A stretch of 64,000 bases of DNA. Source: Salmonella enterica subsp. houtenae serovar Houten. Its GTDB lineage: Bacteria; Pseudomonadota; Gammaproteobacteria; Enterobacterales; Enterobacteriaceae. Of this stretch, positions 25,642-36,016 are shown in pieces. The notes under the pieces are model-generated. The model was not told the origin of the DNA and ran no database searches. It saw only the letters and a list, made by a program, of their open reading frames with translations. Where the stretch lies: contig LS483478.1 of NCBI GenBank assembly GCA_900478215.1, positions 3,720,001-3,784,000 of the forward strand, given 5' to 3'. How positions within the stretch are numbered: the first letter of the stretch is position 1; each line of letters opens with the position of its first letter. A program made the position numbers and the translations under genes.

Positions 25642-28002
25642 ATGAAAAAACGTATTCCCACTCTTCTGGCCACCATGATCGCCAGCGCCCTTTATAGTCA
25701 TCAGGGGCTGGCAGCCGATCTTGCCTCACAGTGTATGTTGGGCGTGCCGAGCTACGATCGTCCTCTGGTAAAAGGCGATACCAACGATCTGCCGGTTACT
25801 ATCAATGCCGATAACGCTAAAGGTAACTACCCGGACGATGCCGTTTTTACCGGCAACGTGGACATTATGCAGGGGAATAGTCGCCTGCAAGCGGATGAAG
25901 TGCAGCTTCATCAGAAGCAGGCGGAAGGTCAGCCGGAACCTGTACGTACCGTCGATGCGCTGGGTAACGTACATTATGATGACAATCAGGTCATCCTTAA
26001 AGGGCCGAAGGGCTGGGCGAACCTGAACACCAAAGACACGAACGTCTGGGAAGGCGATTACCAAATGGTGGGCCGTCAGGGGCGCGGTAAAGCCGATCTC
26101 ATGAAGCAGCGCGGCGAAAATCGCTATACCATTCTGGAAAACGGCAGCTTTACCTCCTGTTTGCCTGGCTCCAATACCTGGAGCGTGGTGGGGAGTGAAG
26201 TCATCCATGACCGTGAAGAACAGGTTGCGGAGATCTGGAACGCCCGGTTTAAAGTCGGTCCGGTTCCGATCTTTTATAGCCCCTATTTACAGCTACCGGT
26301 CGGTGACAAACGTCGCTCAGGTTTCCTGATCCCGAACGCGAAATACACTACCAAGAACTATTTCGAGTTTTACTTACCGTATTACTGGAACATCGCGCCC
26401 AATATGGACGCCACCATCACCCCGCACTATATGCACCGCCGCGGCAATATTATGTGGGAGAACGAATTCCGTTATCTCACGCAGGCGGGCGCGGGGCTGA
26501 TGGAATTAGACTATCTGCCTTCTGATAAAGTTTATGAAGACGATCACCCCAAAGAGGGCGATAAGCACCGCTGGTTATTCTACTGGCAGCACTCAGGCGT
26601 GATGGATCAAGTGTGGCGTTTTAACGTCGATTACACCAAAGTCAGCGACTCCAGCTATTTTAACGATTTCGACAGTAAGTACGGTTCCAGTACCGACGGT
26701 TACGCCACGCAGAAATTCAGCGTCGGCTACGCCGTACAAAACTTTGACGCTACGGTGTCGACCAAGCAATTCCAGGTCTTTAACGATCAGAACAACAGCA
26801 GTTACTCGGCGGAGCCGCAGTTAGACGTTAACTACTACCATAACGATCTTGGGCCGTTTGATACCCGGATTTACGGCCAGGCGGTACACTTTGTCAACAC
26901 CAGAGACGATATGCCGGAAGCGACCCGCGTCCACCTGGAGCCGACCATCAACTTGCCGCTCTCCAACCGCTGGGGCAGCCTGAACACCGAAGCGAAGCTG
27001 ATGGCGACGCACTACCAGCAAACGAATCTGGATGCCTATAACAGCAATTCAGCGAACGTGAATAAGCTGGAGGATTCGGTTAACCGCGTCATGCCGCAGT
27101 TTAAAGTTGACGGGAAATTAGTCTTCGAACGTGACATGGCGATGCTGGCGCCGGGGTATACCCAAACGCTGGAACCACGCGTGCAGTACCTGTATGTGCC
27201 GTATCGCGACCAGAGCGGCATCTATAACTACGACTCTTCTTTACTGCAATCCGACTATAACGGCCTGTTCCGCGACCGCACTTATGGCGGTCTCGACCGT
27301 ATTGCTTCCGCCAACCAGGTCACGACCGGCGTCACAACACGCATTTATGATGATGCCGCCGTTGAACGTTTTAACGTTTCAGTGGGTCAAATCTACTATT
27401 TCACGGAGTCTCGCACCGGCGATGACAACATTAAATGGGAGAATGACGACAAAACCGGTTCGCTGGTGTGGGCGGGCGACACTTACTGGCGTATTTCAGA
27501 ACGCTGGGGTCTGCGTAGCGGAGTGCAGTACGATACCCGTCTGGATAGCGTCGCCACCAGCAGCAGCAGTCTCGAATACCGTCGGGATCAGGATCGTCTG
27601 GTACAGTTGAACTACCGCTATGCCAGCCCGGAATATATTCAGGCCACGTTGCCTTCTTATTATTCCACGGCAGAGCAGTATAAAAACGGCATCAACCAGG
27701 TGGGCGCAGTGGCAAGTTGGCCGATTGCCGATCGCTGGTCGATTGTCGGCGCGTACTACTTCGATACCAATTCGAGCAAACCTGCAGATCAGATGCTCGG
27801 CTTGCAGTACAACTCTTGCTGCTATGCGATCCGCGTCGGATACGAACGTAAGCTGAACGGTTGGGATAACGATAAACAACACGCGATTTATGATAACGCG
27901 ATCGGCTTCAACATTGAGCTGCGCGGTTTGAGCTCTAACTACGGCCTCGGCACGCAAGAAATGTTGCGTTCGAACATTCTGCCGTATCAAAGCTCTATGT
28001 AA
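25642..28002 (+). CDS. lptD: LPS assembly outer-membrane protein LptD
   Basis: LptD (786 aa; also imp/ostA) is the beta-barrel that, with LptE, inserts lipopolysaccharide into the outer leaflet. A signal peptide of about 24 residues ends HQGLAA. The N-terminal OstA-like beta-jellyroll follows, then a large barrel with many YW/aromatic strands. The disulfide cysteines are visible: Cys31 in SQCML, one in TSCLPG near 173, and a CC pair in YNSCCYAIRVG near 725. It heads the lptD-surA-pdxA-rsmA-apaGH cluster. Confidence 0.97.
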   Translation: MKKRIPTLLATMIASALYSHQGLAADLASQCMLGVPSYDRPLVKGDTNDLPVTINADNAKGNYPDDAVFTGNVDIMQGNSRLQADEVQLHQKQAEGQPEPVRTVDALGNVHYDDNQVILKGPKGWANLNTKDTNVWEGDYQMVGRQGRGKADLMKQRGENRYTILENGSFTSCLPGSNTWSVVGSEVIHDREEQVAEIWNARFKVGPVPIFYSPYLQLPVGDKRRSGFLIPNAKYTTKNYFEFYLPYYWNIAPNMDATITPHYMHRRGNIMWENEFRYLTQAGAGLMELDYLPSDKVYEDDHPKEGDKHRWLFYWQHSGVMDQVWRFNVDYTKVSDSSYFNDFDSKYGSSTDGYATQKFSVGYAVQNFDATVSTKQFQVFNDQNNSSYSAEPQLDVNYYHNDLGPFDTRIYGQAVHFVNTRDDMPEATRVHLEPTINLPLSNRWGSLNTEAKLMATHYQQTNLDAYNSNSANVNKLEDSVNRVMPQFKVDGKLVFERDMAMLAPGYTQTLEPRVQYLYVPYRDQSGIYNYDSSLLQSDYNGLFRDRTYGGLDRIASANQVTTGVTTRIYDDAAVERFNVSVGQIYYFTESRTGDDNIKWENDDKTGSLVWAGDTYWRISERWGLRSGVQYDTRLDSVATSSSSLEYRRDQDRLVQLNYRYASPEYIQATLPSYYSTAEQYKNGINQVGAVASWPIADRWSIVGAYYFDTNSSKPADQMLGLQYNSCCYAIRVGYERKLNGWDNDKQHAIYDNAIGFNIELRGLSSNYGLGTQEMLRSNILPYQSSM

Positions 28003-28055
28003 TCTGATTGATTTACCACGTAATCCGCATTGCGGTTAATTGAAATGGAAAAAGT

Positions 28056-29342
28056 ATGAAGAACTGGAAAACGCTGCTTCTCGGTATCGCCATGATCGCG
28101 AATACCAGTTTCGCTGCCCCCCAGGTAGTCGATAAAGTCGCAGCCGTCGTCAATAATGGCGTCGTGCTGGAAAGCGACGTTGATGGCTTAATGCAATCAG
28201 TCAAACTCAACGCGGGTCAGGCAGGTCAGCAACTTCCGGACGACGCCACGCTGCGTCACCAGATCCTGGAACGTTTGATTATGGATCAAATTATCCTGCA
28301 GATGGGTCAGAAGATGGGGGTGAAAATCACGGATGAGCAGTTGGATCAGGCCATCGCCAACATCGCCAAACAAAACAATATGACGATGGATCAGATGCGC
28401 AGCCGTCTGGCTTACGATGGGCTGAACTATTCAACCTACCGTAGCCAGATTCGTAAAGAGATGATTATCTCAGAAGTGCGCAACAACGAGGTTCGTCGCC
28501 GTATCACCGTTTTGCCGCAAGAAGTTGACGCGCTGGCAAAACAGATTGGCACCCAAAACGATGCCAGCACCGAGCTCAACCTGAGCCATATCCTGATTGC
28601 GCTGCCGGAAAACCCAACCTCCGAGCAGGTTAACGACGCGCAGCGCCAGGCGGAAAGCATTGTTGAAGAAGCGCGTAACGGCGCAGATTTCGGCAAACTG
28701 GCAATTACCTACTCTGCCGACCAGCAGGCGTTAAAAGGCGGTCAGATGGGCTGGGGCCGAATTCAGGAGCTGCCGGGGATTTTCGCCCAGGCGCTGAGCA
28801 CCGCGAAGAAAGGCGACATTGTCGGTCCGATTCGCTCCGGCGTCGGCTTCCACATTCTGAAAGTAAACGACCTGCGCGGTCAGAGCCAGAATATCTCCGT
28901 GACCGAAGTTCATGCTCGTCACATTCTGCTTAAGCCGTCGCCGATCATGACCGATCAGCAGGCACGCCTGAAGCTGGAAGAAATCGCGGCTGACATTAAG
29001 AGTGGTAAAACCACGTTTGCCGCCGCGGCGAAAGAGTACTCTCAGGACCCAGGCTCCGCTAACCAGGGTGGTGATTTAGGTTGGGCTACGCCAGATATTT
29101 TCGATCCGGCGTTCCGCGACGCGCTGATGAAGCTGCATAAAGGCCAAATGAGCGCGCCGGTACACTCCTCTTTCGGCTGGCATCTGATCGAATTGCTGGA
29201 TACGCGTAAGGTAGACAAAACCGATGCGGCGCAGAAAGATCGCGCTTATCGTATGCTGATGAACCGTAAATTCTCAGAAGAAGCGGCGACCTGGATGCAA
29301 GAACAGCGCGCCAGCGCTTACGTTAAGATTCTGAGTAACTAA
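28056..29342 (+). CDS. surA: Periplasmic chaperone and prolyl isomerase SurA
   Basis: SurA (428 aa) escorts outer-membrane proteins, including LptD, through the periplasm. A 20-residue signal peptide ends ANTSFA. The N-terminal chaperone domain runs to about residue 170. Two parvulin domains follow (about 170-270, starting LNLSHILIALPEN, and about 280-380, starting VHARHILLKPSP). A C-terminal helix completes the chaperone fold. Its TAA overlaps the pdxA ATG by one base. Confidence 0.97.
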   Translation: MKNWKTLLLGIAMIANTSFAAPQVVDKVAAVVNNGVVLESDVDGLMQSVKLNAGQAGQQLPDDATLRHQILERLIMDQIILQMGQKMGVKITDEQLDQAIANIAKQNNMTMDQMRSRLAYDGLNYSTYRSQIRKEMIISEVRNNEVRRRITVLPQEVDALAKQIGTQNDASTELNLSHILIALPENPTSEQVNDAQRQAESIVEEARNGADFGKLAITYSADQQALKGGQMGWGRIQELPGIFAQALSTAKKGDIVGPIRSGVGFHILKVNDLRGQSQNISVTEVHARHILLKPSPIMTDQQARLKLEEIAADIKSGKTTFAAAAKEYSQDPGSANQGGDLGWATPDIFDPAFRDALMKLHKGQMSAPVHSSFGWHLIELLDTRKVDKTDAAQKDRAYRMLMNRKFSEEAATWMQEQRASAYVKILSN

Positions 29343-30331
29343 TGAGCAGTGCGCAACGCGTTGTTATCACTCCCGGCGAACCCGCCGGGATTGGCCCCGA
29401 CCTTGTTGTCCAACTGGCGCAACGCGCGTGGCCGAGTGAACTGGTCGTCTGTGCGGACGGCGCGCTCCTGACGGAGCGGGCCGCCATGCTCGGCCTGCCC
29501 CTCTCGCTTCTCCCCTACTCGCCTGATGTCCCCGCGGCGCCACAGCCCGCGGGAACGCTGACCCTATTGCCGGTCTCGCTGCGCGCGCCTGCCATCCCCG
29601 GACAGTTGACGGTAGAAAATGGCCCCTATGTGGTAGAGACGCTGGCGCGGGCCTGTGACGGCTGTCTGCAACATGAATTCGCGGCGCTGATCACCGGGCC
29701 GGTGCACAAAGGCGTGATCAATGACGCTGGCATTCCGTTCACCGGACATACGGAGTTTTTTGAGGAACGCTCGCAGGCGAAAAAAGTGGTGATGATGCTG
29801 GCGACCGAAGCGTTACGTGTCGCGCTGGCGACCACGCATCTGCCGCTGCGGGCGATTGCTGATGCGATTACGCCTGCGTTACTCCACGACGTGATTGCTA
29901 TTTTACATCACGATCTGCGCACAAAATTCGGACTGCGCAACCCGCACATTCTGGTGTGCGGTCTTAACCCGCACGCGGGTGAAGGCGGCCATATGGGGAC
30001 GGAAGAGAGAGACACTATCATTCCGGTACTCGACGAACTGCGCGCGCAGGGAATGCGCCTGACCGGTCCGTTGCCCGCCGATACGCTGTTTCAGCCTAAA
30101 TATCTCGACCATGCTGATGCGGTGCTGGCAATGTACCACGATCAGGGCCTGCCCGTGCTAAAATACCAGGGATTCGGTCGGGGAGTGAATATTACGCTCG
30201 GCCTACCTTTTATTCGAACCTCCGTTGACCACGGCACCGCGCTTGAACTGGCGGGCCAGGGAAAAGCGGATGTCGGCAGTTTTATTACGGCGCTTAATCT
30301 CGCCATCAAAATGATTGTTAATACCCAATGA
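29342..30331 (+). CDS. pdxA: 4-hydroxythreonine-4-phosphate dehydrogenase
   Basis: PdxA (329 aa) oxidises 4-phosphohydroxy-L-threonine for pyridoxal 5'-phosphate synthesis with NAD+ and a divalent metal. Family blocks are [13 protein letters not shown] at the start, [21 protein letters not shown] with a metal histidine near 166, [13 protein letters not shown] near 211, and [12 protein letters not shown] near 266. It overlaps surA by 1 nt and rsmA by 4 nt, so the cluster is tightly coupled. Confidence 0.97.
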
Positions 30332-31149
30332 ATAATCGAGTCCATCAGGGCCATTTAGCCCGTAAACGCTTCGGGCAAAACTTTCTCAACGATCGGTTTG
30401 TGATCGACAGTATTGTTTCTGCTATTAATCCGCAAAAAGGCCAGGCGATGGTTGAAATCGGCCCCGGTCTGGCGGCGCTGACGGAGCCGGTCGGCGAACG
30501 ACTGGATAAGCTCACGGTCATCGAGCTTGACCGCGATCTGGCGGCGCGTTTACAAACCCACCCGTTTTTAGGGCCGAAACTGACCATTTATCAGCAGGAC
30601 GCCATGACCATGAACTTTGGCGAGCTGTCTGCGCAGTTGGGCCAACCGCTGCGTGTGTTCGGCAATCTGCCCTATAATATCTCTACCCCGCTGATGTTCC
30701 ATCTCTTTAGCTATACTGATGCCATTGCCGACATGCACTTTATGTTGCAAAAAGAAGTGGTAAATCGTCTGGTTGCAGGGCCGAACAGTAAAGCGTATGG
30801 TCGTTTAAGCGTGATGGCGCAATATTACTGTCAGGTGATCCCGGTGCTTGAAGTGCCGCCATCCGCCTTCACGCCGCCGCCTAAAGTGGATTCCGCCGTG
30901 GTGCGTCTGGTTCCACACGCAACGATGCCTTACCCGGTTAAAGATATTCGCGTGTTGAGCCGTATTACCACCGAGGCCTTTAACCAGCGCCGTAAAACGA
31001 TCCGTAACAGCCTCGGCAATCTTTTTAGCGTTGAGACGTTGACGGAAATGGGTATTGACCCGGCAATGCGCGCGGAAAATATCTCTGTCGCGCAGTACTG
31101 CCAGATGGCCAACTATCTGTCGGAAAACGCGCCTTTGAAGGAGAGTTAA
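30328..31149 (+). CDS. rsmA: 16S rRNA dimethyladenosine transferase
   Basis: RsmA (273 aa; also ksgA) dimethylates A1518 and A1519 of 16S rRNA late in 30S assembly; its loss gives kasugamycin resistance. It shows the SAM motif [13 protein letters not shown] near residue 38, acidic motif VIELDRDLA, and the catalytic NLPYNIST near 113. It overlaps pdxA by 4 nt and is followed by apaG. Confidence 0.97.
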
Positions 31150-31151
31150 AC

Positions 31152-31529
31152 ATGATCAATTCGCCCAGAGTGTGTATTCAGGTGCAAAGCGTCTACATTG
31201 AGGCGCAATCCTCACCTGACGATGAACGTTACGTTTTTGCCTATACCGTAACCATCCGCAATCTGGGCCGAGCGCCAGTGCAGCTACTAGGCCGCTACTG
31301 GCTGATTACCAATGGTCATGGCCGTGAAACTGAAGTCCAGGGCGAAGGCGTGGTTGGCGTCCAGCCGCGCATTGCGCCTGGCGAAGAGTATCAGTATACC
31401 AGCGGCGCGGTCATTGAAACGCCGCTGGGCACCATGCAGGGTCATTACGAAATGATCGATGAAAATGGCGACGCCTTTACCATCGACATCCCCGTGTTTC
31501 GACTCGCCGTCCCTACACTCATTCACTAA
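31152..31529 (+). CDS. apaG: ApaG protein (DUF525 fold)
   Basis: ApaG (125 aa) has an all-beta immunoglobulin-like fold found alone in bacteria and fused to F-box proteins in eukaryotes; its biochemical role is not settled. Family blocks are [37 protein letters not shown] and the GTMQGHYEM motif. It lies 2 nt after rsmA and just before apaH. Confidence 0.95.
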
Positions 31530-31539
31530 AATTATAGCA

Positions 31540-32388
31540 ATGGCAACTTACCTCATCGGCGACGTTCACGGTTGCTACGACGAACTGATCGCCTTATTAC
31601 AGCAAGTGGAATTTACGCCAGACGCAGATACTCTGTGGCTGACTGGCGATTTGGTCGCCCGCGGTCCCGGTTCGCTGGACGTGTTACGCTACGTCAAATC
31701 ACTTGGCGAGAGTGTGCGTCTGGTGCTGGGGAATCACGATTTACACCTACTGGCCGTATTCGCCGGGATTAGCCGCAACAAACCTAAAGACCGGCTGACC
31801 CCGCTTCTTGAAGCGCCGGACGCCGATGAGCTGTTGAATTGGTTACGTCGTCAGCCGCTGTTGCAGGTGGATGAGGAGAAAAAGCTGGTCATGGCACATG
31901 CGGGTATTACCCCGCAGTGGGATTTGCAGACGGCAAAAGAGTGCGCCCGCGATGTTGAAGCGGTGCTGTCGAGCGACTCGTACCCGTTTTTCCTCGACGC
32001 GATGTATGGCGATATGCCGAATAACTGGTCGCCGGAGTTAAGCGGTCTGGCGCGACTACGCTTTATTACTAATGCCTTTACCCGTATGCGTTACTGCTTT
32101 CCTAACGGTCAACTGGATATGTACAGCAAAGCGTCGCCGGAAAATGCCCCGGCGCCGCTGAAGCCGTGGTTCGCCATTCCGGGGCCGGTGAGCGAGGCTT
32201 ACAGTATTGCGTTCGGACACTGGGCGTCGCTGGAAGGGAAAGGGACGCCGGAAGGTATTTACGCGCTGGATACCGGCTGCTGCTGGGGCGGAGAGTTGAC
32301 CTGTTTACGTTGGGAAGATAAACAGTATTTTGTGCAGCCGTCAAACCGCCAGATGGATATGGGCGAAGGCGAAGCGATCAACGCCTGA
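31540..32388 (+). CDS. apaH: Diadenosine tetraphosphatase (symmetrical)
   Basis: ApaH (282 aa) hydrolyses Ap4A to two ADP and removes Np4 caps from RNA. Metallophosphatase motifs are GDVHGCYDEL at the N-terminus, GDLVARGP near residue 37 and GNHDLHLL near 64. I chose ATG 31540 (MATYLIGD), 10 nt after the apaG stop, because the fold begins directly there; no good Shine-Dalgarno is visible, which suggests coupling to apaG. Confidence 0.95.
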   Translation: MATYLIGDVHGCYDELIALLQQVEFTPDADTLWLTGDLVARGPGSLDVLRYVKSLGESVRLVLGNHDLHLLAVFAGISRNKPKDRLTPLLEAPDADELLNWLRRQPLLQVDEEKKLVMAHAGITPQWDLQTAKECARDVEAVLSSDSYPFFLDAMYGDMPNNWSPELSGLARLRFITNAFTRMRYCFPNGQLDMYSKASPENAPAPLKPWFAIPGPVSEAYSIAFGHWASLEGKGTPEGIYALDTGCCWGGELTCLRWEDKQYFVQPSNRQMDMGEGEAINA

Positions 32389-32401
32389 TGAAGATAGACC
32401 A

Positions 32402-32516
32402 GGCCGGATAAGGCATTTACGCCAGCGCATCAACGCCTGATGGCGCTACGCTTATCAGGCCTACACAGTCTGTGAGCGTAGGCCGGATAAGTCGCCATGC
32501 GTCGCCATCCGGCAAC
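32402..32516. repeat. REP cluster between apaH and folA
   Basis: Several REP units in alternating orientation (GGCCGGATAAGGC, CCTGATGGCGCTACGCTTATCAGGCC, TAGGCCGGATAAGTC...CATCCGGC) fill the convergent gap. Confidence 0.85.
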
Positions 32517-32534
32517 ATACATACCCGCCGCCGC

Positions 32535-33014
32535 TTACCGCCGTTCCAGAATCTCAAAACAATAGCTGTGAGAGTTCTGCGCGTCGGCATCGTGAAACTC
32601 ACTGAATACCGACTCCCAGTCATCCGGTTCATAATCCGGAAAATGGGTATCGCCTTCGACTTCCGCATCAATATGCGTCAGATAAAGCTTCTGCGCTTTT
32701 GGCAGGAACTGCTCGTACACGCGCCCGCCGCCAATGACCATAATTTCCGGCGCATCGCCGCAAGCGGCAATCGCCTCATCGACGGACTTCACCCACTGCA
32801 CGCGATCGTCGGTGCCCGGCTGGCTGCTGATAATAATATTTTTACGTCCCGGTAAGGGGCGTCCGATAGACGCCCAGGTGTGACGTCCCATGACGACAGG
32901 TTTATTTAACGTGTTACGTTTAAACCAGGCGAGATCGGCAGGCAGGTTCCACGGCATGGCGTTTTCCATACCGATGACGCGATCCACCGCTAACGCCGCA
33001 ATCAGACTGATCAT
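32535..33014 (-). CDS. folA: Dihydrofolate reductase
   Basis: FolA (159 aa) reduces dihydrofolate with NADPH and is the trimethoprim target. The protein starts MISLIAALAVDRVIGMENAM, has the catalytic aspartate (Asp27) in WNLPADLAWFKR, the NADPH segment GRHTWASIGRPLPGRKN and the IGGGRVYEQFLP loop. A TATAGT -10 lies about 35 nt upstream on the minus strand (33048-33053). No change linked to resistance stands out, though I compared only by eye. Confidence 0.97.
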   Translation of the reverse strand: MISLIAALAVDRVIGMENAMPWNLPADLAWFKRNTLNKPVVMGRHTWASIGRPLPGRKNIIISSQPGTDDRVQWVKSVDEAIAACGDAPEIMVIGGGRVYEQFLPKAQKLYLTHIDAEVEGDTHFPDYEPDDWESVFSEFHDADAQNSHSYCFEILERR

Positions 33015-33212
33015 TAATTATTTCCTGATACCAAAAAAATTGCCGCCACTATACGTAAAGCGCAATCTTTCGTCGACTGACGAAAAGAGGATGAGCACGA
33101 AAATTTTTCGTTCTGCTGGCGACGCCACTCATTTGATGTGGAGCGCCAGCATTACAGTAGTTCAAAAACAGCCAATTAGCAGTAAAGTTTGCAGAACATC
33201 ACATTTTTTACT

Positions 33213-35075
33213 TTAGATTGACGGTTTGACCTCGGGTTCATCGGCGACCTCCCCGGAATGTTTGCCCTCAGCCGTTCCCTGCCAACCGTGGCGCTGAATC
33301 AACGACAGATGCTCCCGATCCTCGGTAATAATTTCGCTCAACATCGCGCTGGTACGTTTATAGGCGGCGGCGCGAGATAACGGATCGTTTTCCCCTTTCG
33401 CCATCTCTTCCACCATCTGGGTATTAAAATGGCGGAACAGATCCGCACGCTCGCGGGCTTCATAACGTCCTAACCCCAGAGCTTCCAAAGCCTGTCGCCC
33501 GCTTTTGAGCGCGCCTTCGAAGGTTTCACGTTCGGGCATTGCCACACCGGCCTGCCGCAGGCGAATGTAATGATCGACATCACGGGCGCGGGCGATAATC
33601 TGCAGATGCGGGAAATGCGTCTTCACCAGTTCGCTCAGTTGCAGATTGGTTTGCGGATCGTCAATGGCGTTAATCAATACCTCCGCCTTCGCCGCCCCGG
33701 CAGATTCCAGCAAATCCATACGCGTCGCGTCGCCATAAAAAACCTTCATGCCGAATTTACGCAGCGTTTCGATATGATCGGGATCATGATCGAGCACCAC
33801 CATCTTCACCCCGCTCGACAGCAGCAGACGTCCGGCTATCTGACCAAATCGCCCAAACCCGGCCACAATAACCCGCGGCTGCTCTTCATCGATTTCATCC
33901 GCCTCGCGCGCTTCACCCGTCGCAGCCTTCTCCATGCGCGTCAGCAGCAGCAGAAAAATCGGCGTTGCCGCCATCGACAGCGCGACCGCCAGCGTCAGCG
34001 CTTTCGCCCATTCCGGCTCAAGCACATCCGCCATTTGCGCCGCGCCAAAAACCACAAACGCAAACTCGCTTCCCTGGCCTAATAAGACGGCAAACCAGCG
34101 ACGCTGTTTTGCCGGTACGCCCAGGGGCCTCGCGACCAGCCACAGCATGACGATTTTGATCGCCAGAAAACCGACCAGCAATAGCAGAATACGCAGCGGA
34201 TTCTCCACCAGCGTGCCGAAATCAATCGACATGCCGACGCCAATAAAGAACAGCCCCAGCAGCAACCCCTTAAAGGGTTCAATATCGCTTTCCAGCGCAT
34301 GACGATATTCCGAACTCGCCAGCAGGACGCCCGCCAGGAACGCGCCCATCGCCATTGACAGCCCAACCTCTTCCAGCAACAGGCCGAAACCAAACACCAA
34401 AAATAGCGCTACGGCGCTGAACACCTCCCGCAAACCAGAACGCGCGACAAAGCGCAGCGCCGGGCGCGTGACGTAGCGTCCCAACAGCACCACCAGCGTC
34501 AACGCGCCTGCGACTTTCAACGCCGACAGCGCAAACGCGCCAAGCGTGGTGGATGCGCCGCTGGCGGCCAGCAACGGAATCATCGCTACCAGCGGGATCG
34601 CCGCGATATCCTGGAACAAGAGTACCGCAAATGCGCTACGTCCTACTTGCGAAACGGTCAGGTTACGCTCATTCATTGCCTGCATGGCGATAGCCGTGGA
34701 CGAAAGCGCCAGCGTCATACCGATCAGCTCCGCCACCTGCCAACGCAGGCCAAGAAACATACAGAACAGGCCAATCAGTCCGCCGCAGACCACCATCTGC
34801 AACGCGCCGCCGCCAAATACCGAGGCGCGCAACTTCCATAACCGCTGCGGGTCCAGTTCAAGCCCAATGACAAACAACATCAGCACGACACCGATTTCCG
34901 CAAAATGCAGAATAGATTCGGCGTCCGTCACCAGCCGTAGCCCCCAGGGACCAATAATACACCCCGCAATCAGGTACCCCAGCACCGATCCTAAGCCCAA
35001 ACGTACCGCAATCGGCACAATCAACGCTGCCGAACCAAGATAGATCAGCGCCTGCAGTAAAGTATGACTATCCAT
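33213..35075 (-). CDS. kefC: Glutathione-gated potassium/proton antiporter KefC
   Basis: KefC (620 aa) is an inner-membrane K+ efflux system held shut by glutathione and opened by its electrophile adducts. It has a CPA2-type membrane domain (about residues 1-385, with GLELDPQRLWKL and FLAGVLLASSEYRHALE), then a KTN/RCK domain starting RVIVAGFGRFGQIAGRLL near 402. I chose ATG 35075 (MDSHTLLQAL), which overlaps the kefF end by 8 nt; the frame is open further upstream but inside kefF. Confidence 0.95.
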   Translation of the reverse strand: MDSHTLLQALIYLGSAALIVPIAVRLGLGSVLGYLIAGCIIGPWGLRLVTDAESILHFAEIGVVLMLFVIGLELDPQRLWKLRASVFGGGALQMVVCGGLIGLFCMFLGLRWQVAELIGMTLALSSTAIAMQAMNERNLTVSQVGRSAFAVLLFQDIAAIPLVAMIPLLAASGASTTLGAFALSALKVAGALTLVVLLGRYVTRPALRFVARSGLREVFSAVALFLVFGFGLLLEEVGLSMAMGAFLAGVLLASSEYRHALESDIEPFKGLLLGLFFIGVGMSIDFGTLVENPLRILLLLVGFLAIKIVMLWLVARPLGVPAKQRRWFAVLLGQGSEFAFVVFGAAQMADVLEPEWAKALTLAVALSMAATPIFLLLLTRMEKAATGEAREADEIDEEQPRVIVAGFGRFGQIAGRLLLSSGVKMVVLDHDPDHIETLRKFGMKVFYGDATRMDLLESAGAAKAEVLINAIDDPQTNLQLSELVKTHFPHLQIIARARDVDHYIRLRQAGVAMPERETFEGALKSGRQALEALGLGRYEARERADLFRHFNTQMVEEMAKGENDPLSRAAAYKRTSAMLSEIITEDREHLSLIQRHGWQGTAEGKHSGEVADEPEVKPSI

Positions 35076-35598
35076 GATTCGCCTCCTGCCATGCCAGTAA
35101 ACGCTGTTTATACTGACGCGCCTGCGCCTGTAAGGTGTCGTCATCGCAAATAAACGTGCAGTGCATGGCAAACGACGGCAGCCACGTTAAACCACAATAG
35201 AGCGCCGTCGCCTGTAGCGGCTGAGAAAGGACGTCAAATCCCGGATGTGAACCGATAGCAAAATGGTTTTCACCACCGCCGGTCGTTACCGCCCACAGCA
35301 GATGTTTACCGTGCAATGCCGTGCCGCCATGACCGTAGGCCCAGCCGTGGGCGAGGACTTTATCCATCCATAATTTGAGTAAAGGAGGGACGCTGTACCA
35401 CTGCATCGGATGCTGCCAGACGATAAGACGCGCGCGCGACAGCGCCTTCTGCTCGGCGGCAACGTCAATATTGAAATCGGGATAGAGGTGATAAAGCGAA
35501 CGTATTTCGACGTTTTCCAGCGTCCCTGCCTGTTCAAGCATCCGTTTATTCGCATGAGAGTGATGCGGATACGGATGCGCATAAATAATGAGGATCAT
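35068..35598 (-). CDS. kefF: KefC ancillary quinone oxidoreductase KefF
   Basis: KefF (176 aa) is a flavodoxin-fold FMN quinone reductase that binds KefC and is needed for full potassium efflux. It shows the N-terminal IIYAHPYPHHSHANKRML, WQHPMQWYSVPPLLKLW near residue 65-80 and the glycine-rich TTGGGENHF loop. It overlaps kefC, an operon arrangement seen across enterobacteria. Confidence 0.95.
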   Translation of the reverse strand: MILIIYAHPYPHHSHANKRMLEQAGTLENVEIRSLYHLYPDFNIDVAAEQKALSRARLIVWQHPMQWYSVPPLLKLWMDKVLAHGWAYGHGGTALHGKHLLWAVTTGGGENHFAIGSHPGFDVLSQPLQATALYCGLTWLPSFAMHCTFICDDDTLQAQARQYKQRLLAWQEANHG

Positions 35599-35697
35599 GA
35601 TTAGCCTGTGATTATCGGTTTTTTATCACAAAGTGTAGTGACAAATCCGCCAGGCTAATAGTGAATATTATTGAGCGGCTAATCAGAAAAAATTGAA

Positions 35698-35928
35698 TTA
35701 ATTATCCAGCTCGCTCATATTTTTCAGCTGATCTCGGTTAATCTGCTCGGTTTTCCCGGTGGCGGCGTTTTTGTAAGACACCATACCGGTATCGTTATCG
35801 ACCTCGGGTTTCCCGTCGGTGACGATGGTTTTGCCATCCGTGGTTTCAACCGCCTGGTTAGAAGAGCATCCTGCGACGGTGAATAGGGTTGCTGCGGTAA
35901 ACAGTGCGGTCATAAGACGTTTTTGCAT
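35698..35928 (-). CDS. Small YgdI/YgdR-type lipoprotein
   Basis: A 76-residue lipoprotein. The signal peptide ends in the lipobox VAGC (Cys at about 20). The mature part carries DGKTIVTDGKPEVDNDTGMVSYKNA, matching the YgdI/YgdR (DUF903) family of small outer- or inner-membrane lipoproteins of unknown role (written here in part). I chose ATG 35928 (MQKRLMTALF) behind AGGGAGAAC; the open frame upstream lacks a signal. It lies between kefF and yaaU, where E. coli K-12 has other small genes. Confidence 0.85.
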   Translation of the reverse strand: MQKRLMTALFTAATLFTVAGCSSNQAVETTDGKTIVTDGKPEVDNDTGMVSYKNAATGKTEQINRDQLKNMSELDN

Positions 35929-36016
35929 GGTGTTCTCCCTGCTTTTCAGTTGTTTTAGCATGTGACTGTTAACTGTAGCGTTATTGGCGAAAAGCGGGGA
36001 GAAATGCAGAACACTC

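Noticed and set aside
32402..32516. Alternating palindromic repeats that could be mistaken for a CRISPR array.
   Set aside because: The units are inverted REP elements with no regular spacers; the same sequence type recurs in other gaps of the window.
32890..33216. A 108-codon plus-strand frame over the folA start and the folA-kefC gap.
   Set aside because: It runs antisense through folA, ends at the kefC stop region and shows no motif or ribosome-binding site.
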